Positions 35,312 through 43,718 are shown, counted from the first letter of the stretch. The stretch is DNA of 64,000 nucleotides from Pseudomonas sp. PD9R (GCF_019200975.1 NZ_JAHTMR010000011.1:183184-247183), one strand, 5' to 3'. Notes: a model not told the origin generated them from the letters alone. A program made the numbers and translations.

Positions 35312-35363
35312 CAGTCAAATCCCCCAAAAGATGCCGGAATGATAGCGGGGTGGCCAGAAACGA

Positions 35364-35394
35364 CAAACCCCGGATTTCTCCGGGGTTTGTTTGT
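35364..35394. terminator. Hairpin terminator between gltP and the Spm gene
   Basis: CAAACCCCGGA-TTTC-TCCGGGGTTTG is an 11-base perfect stem. T-rich sequence follows on the plus strand and a weaker one on the minus strand; it is best placed to stop minus-strand transcripts coming from gltP. Confidence 0.7.
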
Positions 35395-35434
35395 CACGTC
35401 TGGCAGACCCGTTTTCATGGTCGCCATTGATCTA

Positions 35435-35519
35435 CTGTAGGAGCGAGCCTGCTCGCGAAGGTGTGTCAGCTACAAAGGTGTCGACTGATACTCCATCGCT
35501 AGCAGGCTCGCTCCTACAG
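35435..35519. repeat. REP-type palindrome, GAGCGAGC family
   Basis: CTGTAGGAGCGAGCCTGCTCGCGA and the opposite arm GCTAGCAGGCTCGCTCCTACAG. It lies just downstream of gltP. Confidence 0.88.
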
Positions 35520-35527
35520 GGTGTGTG

Positions 35528-36859
35528 TCAGTTTTTGGAGATTTGGCCAGCGGGCAGCTTCTCTTTGCTGCGCCAGTGCGGCAGGGAGTTCCAGTAGCGC
35601 TGGCCCTTGGCATCGTCATACATGCCTTCCCAACGAGAGATAACCAGCACGGCCAGGGCGTTGCCGATCACGTTCAGTGCGGTACGGGCCATGTCCATGA
35701 CTCGGTCGACACCGGCGATGAATGCCAGGCCTTCCAGTGGAATACCGACGCTGCCCAACGTAGCCAGCAGCACCACGAAGGACACGCCCGGTACACCTGC
35801 GATGCCTTTTGAGGTGACCATCAGGGTCAGTACCAGCAGCAGTTGCTGGCTGATCGACAGGTCGATGCCATACAGCTGGGCGATGAAGATGGCCGCGATG
35901 CTTTGGTACAGGGTCGAGCCGTCGAGGTTGAACGAGTAGCCGGTCGGCACCACGAAGCTGCAAATGGCCTTCGGCGCGCCGTAGGCTTCCATCTTCTCGA
36001 TCACGCGCGGCAGCACGGTTTCGGAACTGGCGGTGGAATAGGCCAGTACCAGCTCATCCTTGAAGATGCGCATCAGCTTGATCACCGAGAAACCGAACAG
36101 GCGTGCGATCAGGCCCAGTACTACGAAAGCGAAGAAGGCAATGGCGACGTAAACGAGGATCACCAGTTTCGCCAACGGCACCAGCGATGCGAATCCGAAG
36201 TTGGCCACGGTCACCGCGATCAGTGCGAAAACGCCGATCGGGGCGTAGTTCATGATCATGTGGGTGACCTTGAACATGCTTTCCGATACGCCCTGGAACA
36301 TCTTCACCAGCGGCTCGCGCAGGTCCGCTTGCAGGCTCGACAGGCCGAGACCGAACAACACGGAGAAGAAGATGATCGGCAGCATTTCGCCACGGGCCAT
36401 GGCCGCGAAGATGTTCGACGGAATCAGGTTAAGGATGGTCTCGATGAACGCGTGTTCATGCTGAACCTCGGCGGCAGTCGCCTGGTACTTGGAGATGTCC
36501 ACAGTACCCAGCGTGCTCATGTCGATGCCCGAGCCCGGGTGGAACAGGTTGGCCAGCAGGAGACCGACCACGATGGCGATGGTGGTCACGATTTCGAAGT
36601 AAATGATGGTCTTCAGGCCAATACGCCCGAGCTTCTTCGCGTCGCCAACGCCGGCGATGCCGACGATCAACGAGGAGATCACGATCGGGATCACGATCAT
36701 CTTGATCAGACGGATAAAGATATCGCCTGCCGGTTGCAGGACGTTGCTGATCCACCAGGCTTTCTCGGCACTGAAATGGTTGAGCAGCGCACCGATTGCA
36801 ATCCCCAATACCAGACCGATGAGGATCTGCCAGGCGAGGCTAAGCTTTGCCTTCTTCAT
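35528..36859 (-). CDS. gltP: Glutamate/aspartate:proton symporter
   Basis: 443-residue DAACS-family transporter with eight membrane helices and two re-entrant loops. The serine-rich re-entrant motif is seen as AYSTASSETVLPRVIEKM, and the substrate/cation site as FNLDGSTLYQSIAAIFIAQ and later GIAGVPGVSFVVLLATL. AAGGG lies ahead of the ATG. Closely resembles GltP (proton-coupled); DctA-type C4-dicarboxylate use is less likely but cannot be excluded. A long upstream region without genes follows on the promoter side. Confidence 0.92.
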   Translation of the reverse strand: MKKAKLSLAWQILIGLVLGIAIGALLNHFSAEKAWWISNVLQPAGDIFIRLIKMIVIPIVISSLIVGIAGVGDAKKLGRIGLKTIIYFEIVTTIAIVVGLLLANLFHPGSGIDMSTLGTVDISKYQATAAEVQHEHAFIETILNLIPSNIFAAMARGEMLPIIFFSVLFGLGLSSLQADLREPLVKMFQGVSESMFKVTHMIMNYAPIGVFALIAVTVANFGFASLVPLAKLVILVYVAIAFFAFVVLGLIARLFGFSVIKLMRIFKDELVLAYSTASSETVLPRVIEKMEAYGAPKAICSFVVPTGYSFNLDGSTLYQSIAAIFIAQLYGIDLSISQQLLLVLTLMVTSKGIAGVPGVSFVVLLATLGSVGIPLEGLAFIAGVDRVMDMARTALNVIGNALAVLVISRWEGMYDDAKGQRYWNSLPHWRSKEKLPAGQISKN

Positions 36860-37575
36860 ATCTTTACCCTTACTTCAGTTTGACTCGAGCAGAGACGCGA
36901 CCTGCAACGCTTGTGGCGAAAAAGTCGTGTGCATCTGCTCCCGTATAAGGAGCCCCGGAGCGCTTGTTAATGGCTCTCTGGCAGGCGAAAAAAGGCGCAA
37001 CTATTCCGATGCAAGGAAGCAACGTCTAATGCCGTAAACGCCTACCCTATGCCGAATCGGCATGAGGTGTTTTTGCTGAAAGCGACGTCGCAATCGGTTC
37101 GAATGTGACATTTCGGCAGGCATAAGTGCCGTGAACCGGCCATTACAGAGCAGATTGATTATTTATTGAACAAGAGAATAGACGACGAATTTAGGGAAAA
37201 TCCCTCAAGACGCGGAGAAAACTTACCGCCAAATAAAGGCCTTGTTTCTCGATATACGGTCGCTCGCGCAGCACCGGGAAAAATAGTTTCCGCCGATATC
37301 AGCGAGGATTTGAGAGGAAGGTGTCGAAACGAAGTGCAAAGCTCCAGCTCGGTGCCTTGCATTGGCAAGCTCTCCGCAAGCTCGTCAAATCATGTCTGAT
37401 TGGCGAACTTGCGTCGCAGCTTTTACCTGACCCGGCCCTTTCGCAGGCACTCCCTGTACCCGTAGGTCACTCCGCCCCTGAAACAGGCAGAACATCCCGG
37501 CCCCTTGGCCATGCGCCGACCTTCCTCAGGTGGGCGCAATGGAAGGAAGCATTACGCCTCTTTCATGTTTCAATT
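36860..37575. other. 716-base region without a firm gene, upstream of gltP
   Basis: The gltP promoter must be in the left part. I see a perfect 15-base palindrome ATGCCGAATCGGCAT at 37049-37063, an AGGGA-AAA-TCCCT dyad at 37193-37205, a locally AT-rich stretch at 37150-37260, and a small minus-strand ORF at 37423-37512. Longer frames here lack ribosome-binding sites and coding-like third-position bias. The region looks unlike the surrounding genes and may hold an RNA gene that I cannot identify. Confidence 0.5.
37423..37512 (-). CDS. Possible 29-residue Cys-containing small protein
   Basis: On the minus strand AGGAAGG lies 6 bases before an ATG that opens a 29-residue frame beginning MAKGPGCSACFRGG and ending KGRVR before TAA. 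It has a CxxC pair (C7, C10), a further Cys at 22 and a basic tail, suggesting a metal knuckle or RNA binder. No family recognised. Support is only the good ribosome-binding site, composition and position in an otherwise empty region. Confidence 0.3.
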   Translation of the reverse strand: MAKGPGCSACFRGGVTYGYRECLRKGRVR

Positions 37576-38040
37576 TCAGTACCAGTGCGGATCTTTTTTC
37601 AGCTGTTCCATCAGCAAGTCCTGCATACCCTGGTCCGGTTTACCGAGGAACCGGTAATTGGCATGCCGTGTCGGCGACTTGTCGGCCGGTAACCCTGAAG
37701 GCACTTCGACCAGCATGGCGTAGGCATCCTTTTTGTCGAAGCTGACGGCTACGATCAAGCGTTGGTTGAGGCAAGTCGCCTGGGTTTCACACAGCGGCCC
37801 CACCAGATACTTGTCGCCATCCTCTTCAACGGCATTCATTTGCTCGGCATCGCCGGACAAATTCATCACCCATTCCGGCAGGCGTTCTTCTTTCTTCACC
37901 ACGCCTTGCCAGGTTTCACGGTATTGGGGGTCCGCATTCAATAACTCGTTGACCCGTGCCTGCCCATCATTGGCGGCTATTGCCATGGCACTACCGCCCA
38001 GTAGCAGGGCGGCTGCCAGTGTCTTTAACAGAAGACTCAT
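37576..38040 (-). CDS. Ivy-family lysozyme inhibitor-like periplasmic protein
   Basis: 154-residue exported protein, signal peptide cleaved near residue 22 (AIA|AND). The Ivy fold is suggested by PEWVMNLSGDAEQM...YLVGPLCETQATCLNQRLIVAVS. Ivy proteins block c-type lysozyme with a loop CKPHDC whose His enters the active site; here the loop reads CETQATC, without His and one residue longer, so classical lysozyme inhibition is doubtful. It resembles the second P. aeruginosa Ivy paralogue (PA5481). It begins 2 bases after the DUF1328 stop and is probably coupled to it. Confidence 0.82.
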   Translation of the reverse strand: MSLLLKTLAAALLLGGSAMAIAANDGQARVNELLNADPQYRETWQGVVKKEERLPEWVMNLSGDAEQMNAVEEDGDKYLVGPLCETQATCLNQRLIVAVSFDKKDAYAMLVEVPSGLPADKSPTRHANYRFLGKPDQGMQDLLMEQLKKDPHWY

Positions 38041-38042
38041 TA

Positions 38043-38207
38043 TCAGCCTCGACCGCGACGGCCAAAGAAGAAGGACGCAATGAACATCACCAGGAACACG
38101 ACAAAGAGAATCTTGGCGATACCCGTGGCGGTGCCCGCGATACCACCGAAGCCCAGTACGGCAGCGACAATGGCAATGATCAAGAATGTGATTGCCCAGC
38201 TCAACAT
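38043..38207 (-). CDS. DUF1328 (UPF0391) small membrane protein
   Basis: 54-residue hydrophobic peptide too short for many gene finders: MLSWAITFLIIAIVAAVLGF is followed by a glycine-rich turn (GGIAGTATGIAKI) and a second helix ending FFFGRRGRG. This is the YtjA/UPF0391 family, stress-linked in several proteobacteria but of unknown mechanism. AAGGAG lies 7 bases before the ATG. It is followed after 2 bases by the Ivy-like gene. Confidence 0.9.
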   Translation of the reverse strand: MLSWAITFLIIAIVAAVLGFGGIAGTATGIAKILFVVFLVMFIASFFFGRRGRG

Positions 38208-38279
38208 GGTGATTCTCCTTACGCTTCTATTTAGAGGTGTTGCTTGTCCCGGAACGTCTAGCGCGCCGAGGTTGTGTAC

Positions 38280-38567
38280 TTAAAACACCCAGCGTTCCTG
38301 ACGAGGCATCTCATCAAGTGGGCGGGCCTGGTCGACGTCCATCATTCGCATTTGAGCGTTGTCGGCCATCGCGCTGCCGGCGGCGCTGAAATGGGTTTGG
38401 GTTGGGCGCTCAAATGAAATCCGCGGTGCGTCTTGCTGTTGGCTCTGCTCCCAACGAAGGATCTGCTGACCGGCGATCAAGGTGATCACAAGCGCCATGA
38501 CAGCGAACAGACCCTGCTGCAGATGCAGTGGCGAGAAACGCAATTGGGCGGCACGTTGGCGATTCAT
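38280..38567 (-). CDS. Hypothetical single-pass membrane protein
   Basis: 95-residue protein with a basic N-terminus (MNRQRAAQLRFSPLH) and one membrane helix at about residues 18-36, then a polar, Gln/Met-rich tail. No known family. AGGAG lies 8 bases before the ATG. It is the first gene of a likely unit with the DUF1328 and Ivy-like genes and is divergent from algB, an arrangement recalled from P. aeruginosa. Confidence 0.75.
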   Translation of the reverse strand: MNRQRAAQLRFSPLHLQQGLFAVMALVITLIAGQQILRWEQSQQQDAPRISFERPTQTHFSAAGSAMADNAQMRMMDVDQARPLDEMPRQERWVF

Positions 38568-38748
38568 CCTGAGGCTCCTCCCTCGCGGGGGTAATCTGTT
38601 GAGGGCGATTGTTATTGCCCTGCGTTACTCAGGCTATTGCAGCCGGCATGCCAGCTTTTTTTGTGTGAAAAAATCTTTATAAATCAATAAGTTAATAATT
38701 TTACGCAACATGCTTCGGACGCATCCTGCACGATGGCCCTTTGCGCGG

Positions 38749-38788
38749 TCGTGCGTATTGCACGATCAACGGAAGCGACTCGTAATAT
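38749..38788 (+). promoter_or_regulatory. Candidate algB promoter with overlapping dyad operator
   Basis: TCGTGC-GTATT-GCACGA (38749-38765) is a perfect 6-base inverted repeat; it covers a -35-like TTGCAC (38758-38763), 19 bases before TAATAT (38783-38788). A third half-site GCACGA lies 32 bases upstream. A protein bound to the dyad would block the -35. Confidence 0.45.
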
Positions 38789-38833
38789 TTTTGAATTGAG
38801 AGGAGGGCGCAGCTGTCAGAAAAGGACGCAAGT

Positions 38834-38859
38834 CAGGGTGCTAGGAGAGAGCTACCCTG
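38834..38859 (+). promoter_or_regulatory. Hairpin with GGA loop in the algB leader
   Basis: CAGGGT pairs with ACCCTG and GCT with AGC, exposing a loop AGGAGAG. GGA in a hairpin loop is the RsmA/RsmE recognition pattern; two further GGA motifs lie just upstream (GAGGAGGG, AAAGGACGC). Function inferred. Confidence 0.4.
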
Positions 38860-38947
38860 CCATGGCGGTAATGGATCAGAATAAACCATGCAACTTGCCC
38901 GATTTTTCCGGGACTAACCAAGATCATTCATTAAGGAGCGTAGGAAA

Positions 38948-40294
38948 ATGGAATCAGCCACTGAGCATCAAGGCCGTATTCTTCTGGTGGATGATGAGTC
39001 CGCCATCCTGCGTACTTTCCGCTATTGCCTGGAAGATGAAGGTTACAGCGTGGCGACGGCCAGCAGCGCTGCGCAGGCCGATGCGCTGTTGCAACGTCAG
39101 GTCTTCGACTTGTGCTTCCTCGATTTGCGCCTGGGCGAAGATAACGGCCTCGATGTGCTGGCCCAGATGCGGATTCAGGCACCCTGGATGCGGGTAGTGA
39201 TCGTCACCGCTCATTCGGCTGTGGACACCGCAGTGGATGCGATACAGGCGGGTGCCGCCGACTATCTGGTCAAACCCTGCAGTCCCGACCAATTGCGCCT
39301 GGCCACCGCCAAGCAGCTGGAAGTGCGGCAATTGTCGGCGCGCCTGGAAGCCCTGGAAGGTGAAATTCGCAAACCCAAAGATGGCCTCGATTCCCACAGC
39401 CCAGCGATGAAAGTGGTGCTGGAAACCGCACGCCAGGTGGCCGTAACCGATGCCAACATTTTGATTCTCGGCGAGTCCGGCACGGGTAAAGGCGAGTTGT
39501 CCCAGGCGATTCATGGATGGAGCAAGCGGGCGAAAAAATCCTGCATCACCATTAACTGCCCATCGCTGACCGCCGAACTCATGGAAAGCGAGTTGTTCGG
39601 GCACAGCCGTGGCGCGTTCACCGGCGCCAGCGAAAGTACGTTGGGGCGCGTCAATCAGGCTGATGGCGGTACGTTGTTTCTGGACGAGATCGGCGATTTT
39701 CCGCTGGTTTTACAGCCGAAGTTGCTGCGTTTCATCCAGGACAAAGAATACGAGCGGGTGGGCGACCCGGTCACTCGCCGCGCCGATGTGCGCATTCTGG
39801 CCGCCACCAACCAGAACCTTGAAGACATGGTCCGCGACGGTCGTTTCCGTGAAGACCTGCTTTACCGCCTCAACGTCATCACCTTGCACTTGCCGCCACT
39901 GCGTGAACGCAGGGAAGACATCCTGACCCTGGCGGACCGGTTTCTCGCGCGCTTCGTCAAGGAATACGCGCGTCCGGCCCGGGGCTTCAGTGACGAGGCC
40001 CGCGAGGCGCTGCTGGGTTATCGCTGGCCGGGGAATATTCGCGAACTGCGTAACGTAGTGGAACGGGCGAGCATTATTTGTCCGCAGGAGCGAGTCGAGA
40101 TCAGCCACTTGGGCATGGCCGAAACGCCGGTCAACAATGCACCGCGAATCGGCGCGGCGCTGAGTCTGGATGAGTTGGAAAAAGCCCACATCGGTGCCGT
40201 GCTTGCCACCGCGGGTACACTGGATCAGGCCGCCAAAACCTTGGGTATCGATGCGTCGACGCTGTATCGCAAACGCAAACAGTACAACTTGTGA
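38948..40294 (+). CDS. algB: Two-component response regulator AlgB
   Basis: NtrC-family regulator linked to alginate production and quorum/light control in P. aeruginosa. The 448-residue protein has a receiver domain (phospho-acceptor D59 in CFLDLRLG, K near 108), an AAA+ domain at about 145-380 with Walker A GESGTGKGE, an intact GAFTGA loop and Walker B GGTLFLDEIGD, and a Fis-type HTH at the end (LDQAAKTLGIDASTLYRKRKQY). AAGGAG lies 10 bases before the ATG. kinB follows after 10 bases. Confidence 0.96.
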   Translation: MESATEHQGRILLVDDESAILRTFRYCLEDEGYSVATASSAAQADALLQRQVFDLCFLDLRLGEDNGLDVLAQMRIQAPWMRVVIVTAHSAVDTAVDAIQAGAADYLVKPCSPDQLRLATAKQLEVRQLSARLEALEGEIRKPKDGLDSHSPAMKVVLETARQVAVTDANILILGESGTGKGELSQAIHGWSKRAKKSCITINCPSLTAELMESELFGHSRGAFTGASESTLGRVNQADGGTLFLDEIGDFPLVLQPKLLRFIQDKEYERVGDPVTRRADVRILAATNQNLEDMVRDGRFREDLLYRLNVITLHLPPLRERREDILTLADRFLARFVKEYARPARGFSDEAREALLGYRWPGNIRELRNVVERASIICPQERVEISHLGMAETPVNNAPRIGAALSLDELEKAHIGAVLATAGTLDQAAKTLGIDASTLYRKRKQYNL

Positions 40295-40304
40295 GCCGCC
40301 CCCG

Positions 40305-42095
40305 ATGAAACTGGCGATGAAGTTGCGGACCCGGCTTTTTCTGAGCATTTCCGCGCTGATCACCGTAGCGCTGCTCGGGCTTTTGCTCGGGCTGGTCAGC
40401 GTGATGCAAATGGCCGGAACTCAGGAAGCCTTGGTGCGCAACAACTTCAACACCCTGGATCTGGGTCTGAAACTGCGCCAGACCCTGGGCGATCAGTTGA
40501 TCATCATGCTCAGCGAAAATCATGACGCTGCGGCCTTCGAGGCCTCCAAACAGCACTACTTCGAGCTGTTGGAGCAGGGTATCGCCCAGGAAGCGCCAGT
40601 TGAAGGCAGCGAGTACGGCTTCAGAAAGGCCAAGGCCGAGTACCAGAGCTTTATCCAGGCGTATGAAGTGGCCCGCGAGCCGACGCATGTGTTGAGCGGC
40701 AACGAGCAACTCACTGAAAAATTCAATGCGCTGCGCAATGGCTTGATCAATGAGCACAAGCACGCATTGGACAACATTAGCGACACCGAGCGTGCATCCA
40801 GGGAGCGTGCGTTGTTGATCGCCGGGTTGCTCGGGTTGGTGGGTCTGGCGGTGCTGATTATCGGATTTGTGACCGCGCATGCCATCGCCCGGCGTTTCGG
40901 GGAGCCCATCGAGGCCTTGGCGCAAGCGGCGGATAACATTGGCCAAGGCAATTTCGACGTCACGCTGCCCGTTTCTTCGGCAGTGGAGCTGAATCAGCTT
41001 ACGCGGCGATTCGGGATCATGGCTGAGGCGTTGCGTGAGCATCAGGCGACCAACGTCGACGAGCTGCTTGCGGGACAACAGCGCTTGCAGGCGGTGCTCG
41101 ACAGCATCGATGACGGGTTACTGATGATCGATCGCCAGGGCCATCTGGAGCATCTCAACCCGGTCGCGCAGCGTCAGTTGGGTTGGGACAACGATCGACT
41201 CGGCCAAGGCCTGGGTTCGGCGCTGGAACGCCCCGAGCTCGATGAACAGCTGCAACTGGTACTGCGGGGCGGCACTCTGGAGCGGGCGCCGGAAGACCTG
41301 AGTATCGAAGTCGATGGTGAGTCGCGCTTGCTGACTTACAGCCTGACGCCGGTGAGCCACACCCAAGGTCATATCCTCGGCGCGGTGATGGTGTTGCATG
41401 ACGTTACCGAGCAACGCGCCTTCGAACGGGTGCGCAGCGAGTTCGTGTTACGCGCCTCCCATGAGCTGCGCACGCCGGTCACCGGGATGCACATGGCGTT
41501 CGGGCTGTTCCGCGAGCGTGCGCATTTCCCTGAGGATTCCCGTGAAGCGGACCTGCTGGACACGGTGAATGAAGAGATGCAACGGCTGATGCAGTTGATC
41601 AACGACCTGTTGAATTTTTCCCGCTACCAGAACGGTTTGCAGAAACTCTCACTGGCGCCGTGTTCCATAGAGGATTTGCTGGAGCAGGCGCAGATACGCT
41701 TTACCGAGGGGGCGCAAGAGAAAGGTATTGAGTTGCTGGTGGAAGTGCAGGGGCCATTGCCGCGCTTGCAGGCTGATCAGCCACAACTGGATCGTGTGCT
41801 CGACAATCTGATCGACAACGCGCTTCGCCACACCGCCCCGGGCGGGCTCATACGCTTGCAGGCTCGACGTCACGGCGAGCGGGTCATTATCAGCGTCGAA
41901 GATAACGGGGAAGGCATTGCCTACGGGCAACAAGGGCGGATCTTCGAACCCTTTGTGCAAGTTGGCCGCAAGAAAGGCGGAGCCGGGCTGGGACTGGCGC
42001 TGTGCAAGGAAATTGTGCAGTTGCACGGTGGGCGGATGGGGGTATATTCGCGGCCGGGGCAGGGCACTCAGTTTTATATGGCGCTGGCGGTGTAG
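40305..42095 (+). CDS. kinB: Sensor histidine kinase/phosphatase KinB
   Basis: Cognate kinase of AlgB, 596 residues. Order: TM1 (about 12-35), periplasmic helical sensor region (36-165), TM2 (about 166-190), HAMP (190-245), a PAS domain (from about 255, AVLDSIDDGLLMIDRQGHLEHLN), HisKA with the phospho-histidine in RASHELRTPVTGMH near 385, and HATPase with DNLIDNALRH, EDNGEGI and GGAGLGLALCKEI. ATG 40305 is chosen although the frame is open further up inside algB; it gives the standard KinB length. Confidence 0.95.
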   Translation: MKLAMKLRTRLFLSISALITVALLGLLLGLVSVMQMAGTQEALVRNNFNTLDLGLKLRQTLGDQLIIMLSENHDAAAFEASKQHYFELLEQGIAQEAPVEGSEYGFRKAKAEYQSFIQAYEVAREPTHVLSGNEQLTEKFNALRNGLINEHKHALDNISDTERASRERALLIAGLLGLVGLAVLIIGFVTAHAIARRFGEPIEALAQAADNIGQGNFDVTLPVSSAVELNQLTRRFGIMAEALREHQATNVDELLAGQQRLQAVLDSIDDGLLMIDRQGHLEHLNPVAQRQLGWDNDRLGQGLGSALERPELDEQLQLVLRGGTLERAPEDLSIEVDGESRLLTYSLTPVSHTQGHILGAVMVLHDVTEQRAFERVRSEFVLRASHELRTPVTGMHMAFGLFRERAHFPEDSREADLLDTVNEEMQRLMQLINDLLNFSRYQNGLQKLSLAPCSIEDLLEQAQIRFTEGAQEKGIELLVEVQGPLPRLQADQPQLDRVLDNLIDNALRHTAPGGLIRLQARRHGERVIISVEDNGEGIAYGQQGRIFEPFVQVGRKKGGAGLGLALCKEIVQLHGGRMGVYSRPGQGTQFYMALAV

Positions 42096-42101
42096 CCGCT
42101 T

Positions 42102-43718
42102 TCAGGCCTCGTCATCCAGACGCCGGTTGGCCAGTCGACGGCCACGGGTTATCAGTTCGATGAACTGCACCGCACTCAGTGCATGGGCAAACAACCAGCC
42201 TTGGCCGAACTTCACACCCTCACTGCTCAGGAGCGCTGCCTGGGATTCGTACTCGATGCCTTCGGCGATAACCTTCAGATGCAGTGACTGGGCCATGTGA
42301 ATGATGTGCGGGGCAACACCGCTGCTCGCCGCGTCATGACCCAGCGCATCGATAAAGGCCTTGTCGATTTTCAGGCAATCCACCGGCAGGGTCTGCAAGT
42401 AGGCCAGGCTGCAATAACCGGTGCCAAAATCATCGATCAATACCTGGTGCCCGACATCCCGCAAGGCTTGCAGGTTTTCCCGAGCCACCACCACGTCGAT
42501 CAAACCCCGTTCGGTGACTTCAAAGGCAATTTGCTTGGCTGCGACTCGATGCAACGTCAGCAGGCGCGCCATCACTTGGCCGATACGCGGGACCATCACA
42601 TCACACGCCGCCAGGTTCACCGAGATGTACAGCTGCGGATTGGACCGCAGCAACTGCCCCAGTTGTTCAAGCAAGCGTTGCAGGACGAAGTCGGTCATCT
42701 GGCGGATCTGCCCGGTGTTCTCCGCCATAGGAATGAACAAATCGGGACTGGTCAGCGTGCCATCCGGCCTTCGCCAGCGCAGCAAGGCCTCGGCGCCAAC
42801 ACAGTTGCGGCTGTCGAGATCGAAAATCGGTTGATACAACACCTGCAGTTCGCCCCGGCGTATGGCACCGGTCAGCTCGGCATCCAGTGACTGGCGCTGG
42901 CGCACCAGCAGAAACACCAAAAACCCTACGCACGCCGCCAGTACCAGGCTGGCGGACAACAACCACCACCATACTGGCGGTATATGGGTGCCAACGCGCG
43001 GGCTGATGAGCACCAGTTGGAATTCCGGGTTGTCGGTGGGCATGCGATAAATCAAACGTGTTGGCGTGACTTGCAGCGCGTCGCGGGTTTTACTCGGTGG
43101 CCATTGTTCAGTCAGCGACCAAACCTGTGAGACACCCAGCACCGGAATCGCCCGTGTGCCTTGGTCAAGTACAACCAACAGGCTGCTGCCTGGTGACAGG
43201 TCGACCATGTCGGTCAAATGGCCGCGAGACGTGGCCACGCGAAAATTGCCACGGCCGAGCATTAGCGCCGCACGGTTTTCATCGGGTTCCGTGGTGGTGT
43301 TCAGCCAGTAACTGTAGGTGGGACCCTTGATGTCCGGTGGCCGCAACAGCGACAAGCCTTCCTGGCGTGGGCGGTTGGAGCAGATCCGCGTCGCGTCCAT
43401 ATAGGCGGCTTCATACACAAAGCGGTAATTGAAACTGACCTGCTGCAGGGTCGCGATCATCTCATCGTTGCAGGTTCTCAGTGGCTGCGCTTCAAGGTCA
43501 TCGAGGCTTTCGCGCAGTTGCCCGAAAAGTTGCTCCAGGCGGGCGAGGAAGCGTTCGCCCTGGGCATTCATTTCCCGGCTTTCGTTTTGCTCGACCTGTT
43601 GGATGGCAACGAAGTAACTGCCGGCCATCAGTAGCGAGGCGCTCAAGGCAGCCGCCAGCATCGCCAAAAACCAGGGGCGATAGAACCAGCTACGGAACGC
43701 ATCTTGAGCAGCAGTCAT
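42102..43718 (-). CDS. EAL-domain c-di-GMP phosphodiesterase with CSS-type periplasmic sensor
   Basis: 538-residue membrane enzyme predicted to hydrolyse c-di-GMP. Two helices (about 17-40 and 248-270) bracket a periplasmic region that contains conserved cysteines (LRTCNDEM and RICSNRP), like CSS-motif sensors where the cysteine redox state controls activity. The EAL domain (about 275-530) has all catalytic elements: EALLRW, SVNLAA, AFEVTERG, LIDDFGTGYCSL, CLKIDKAF, VIAEGIE and GQGWLF. It is convergent with kinB; from memory, P. aeruginosa PAO1 has no such gene at this spot. Confidence 0.92.
   Translation of the reverse strand: MTAAQDAFRSWFYRPWFLAMLAAALSASLLMAGSYFVAIQQVEQNESREMNAQGERFLARLEQLFGQLRESLDDLEAQPLRTCNDEMIATLQQVSFNYRFVYEAAYMDATRICSNRPRQEGLSLLRPPDIKGPTYSYWLNTTTEPDENRAALMLGRGNFRVATSRGHLTDMVDLSPGSSLLVVLDQGTRAIPVLGVSQVWSLTEQWPPSKTRDALQVTPTRLIYRMPTDNPEFQLVLISPRVGTHIPPVWWWLLSASLVLAACVGFLVFLLVRQRQSLDAELTGAIRRGELQVLYQPIFDLDSRNCVGAEALLRWRRPDGTLTSPDLFIPMAENTGQIRQMTDFVLQRLLEQLGQLLRSNPQLYISVNLAACDVMVPRIGQVMARLLTLHRVAAKQIAFEVTERGLIDVVVARENLQALRDVGHQVLIDDFGTGYCSLAYLQTLPVDCLKIDKAFIDALGHDAASSGVAPHIIHMAQSLHLKVIAEGIEYESQAALLSSEGVKFGQGWLFAHALSAVQFIELITRGRRLANRRLDDEA

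Larger units (their letters stand above)
38568..38947. other. Divergent control region and algB leader
   Basis: A 380-base gene-free region. From left to right: AT-rich stretch 38655-38705; a repeated GCACGAT element at 38728-38734 and 38760-38766; a dyad at 38749-38765; a -10-like TAATAT at 38783-38788; a hairpin at 38834-38859; a small CCCG..CGGG hairpin at 38898-38912; and the AAGGAG site before algB. It looks like a regulated promoter followed by a roughly 150-base structured leader. Confidence 0.55.

Noticed and set aside
35843..36883. A 346-codon plus-strand frame opposite gltP
   Set aside because: Shadow of gltP with His/Gln/Asp-rich composition and no domain.
37166..37399. A 77-codon plus-strand frame upstream of gltP
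   Set aside because: No ribosome-binding site, no domain and no coding-like codon use.
38728..38745. A sigma-54 promoter upstream of algB
   Set aside because: TGGCCCTTTGCGC has GG and GC too close for the -24/-12 spacing.
38815..38875. Resemblance of the algB leader to a c-di-GMP-I (GEMM) riboswitch
   Set aside because: GGACGCAA, CTA and CCATGG elements are present, but the 5' hairpin with the CACGCA..AAACC half and the tetraloop receptor are not found, so I do not call it.
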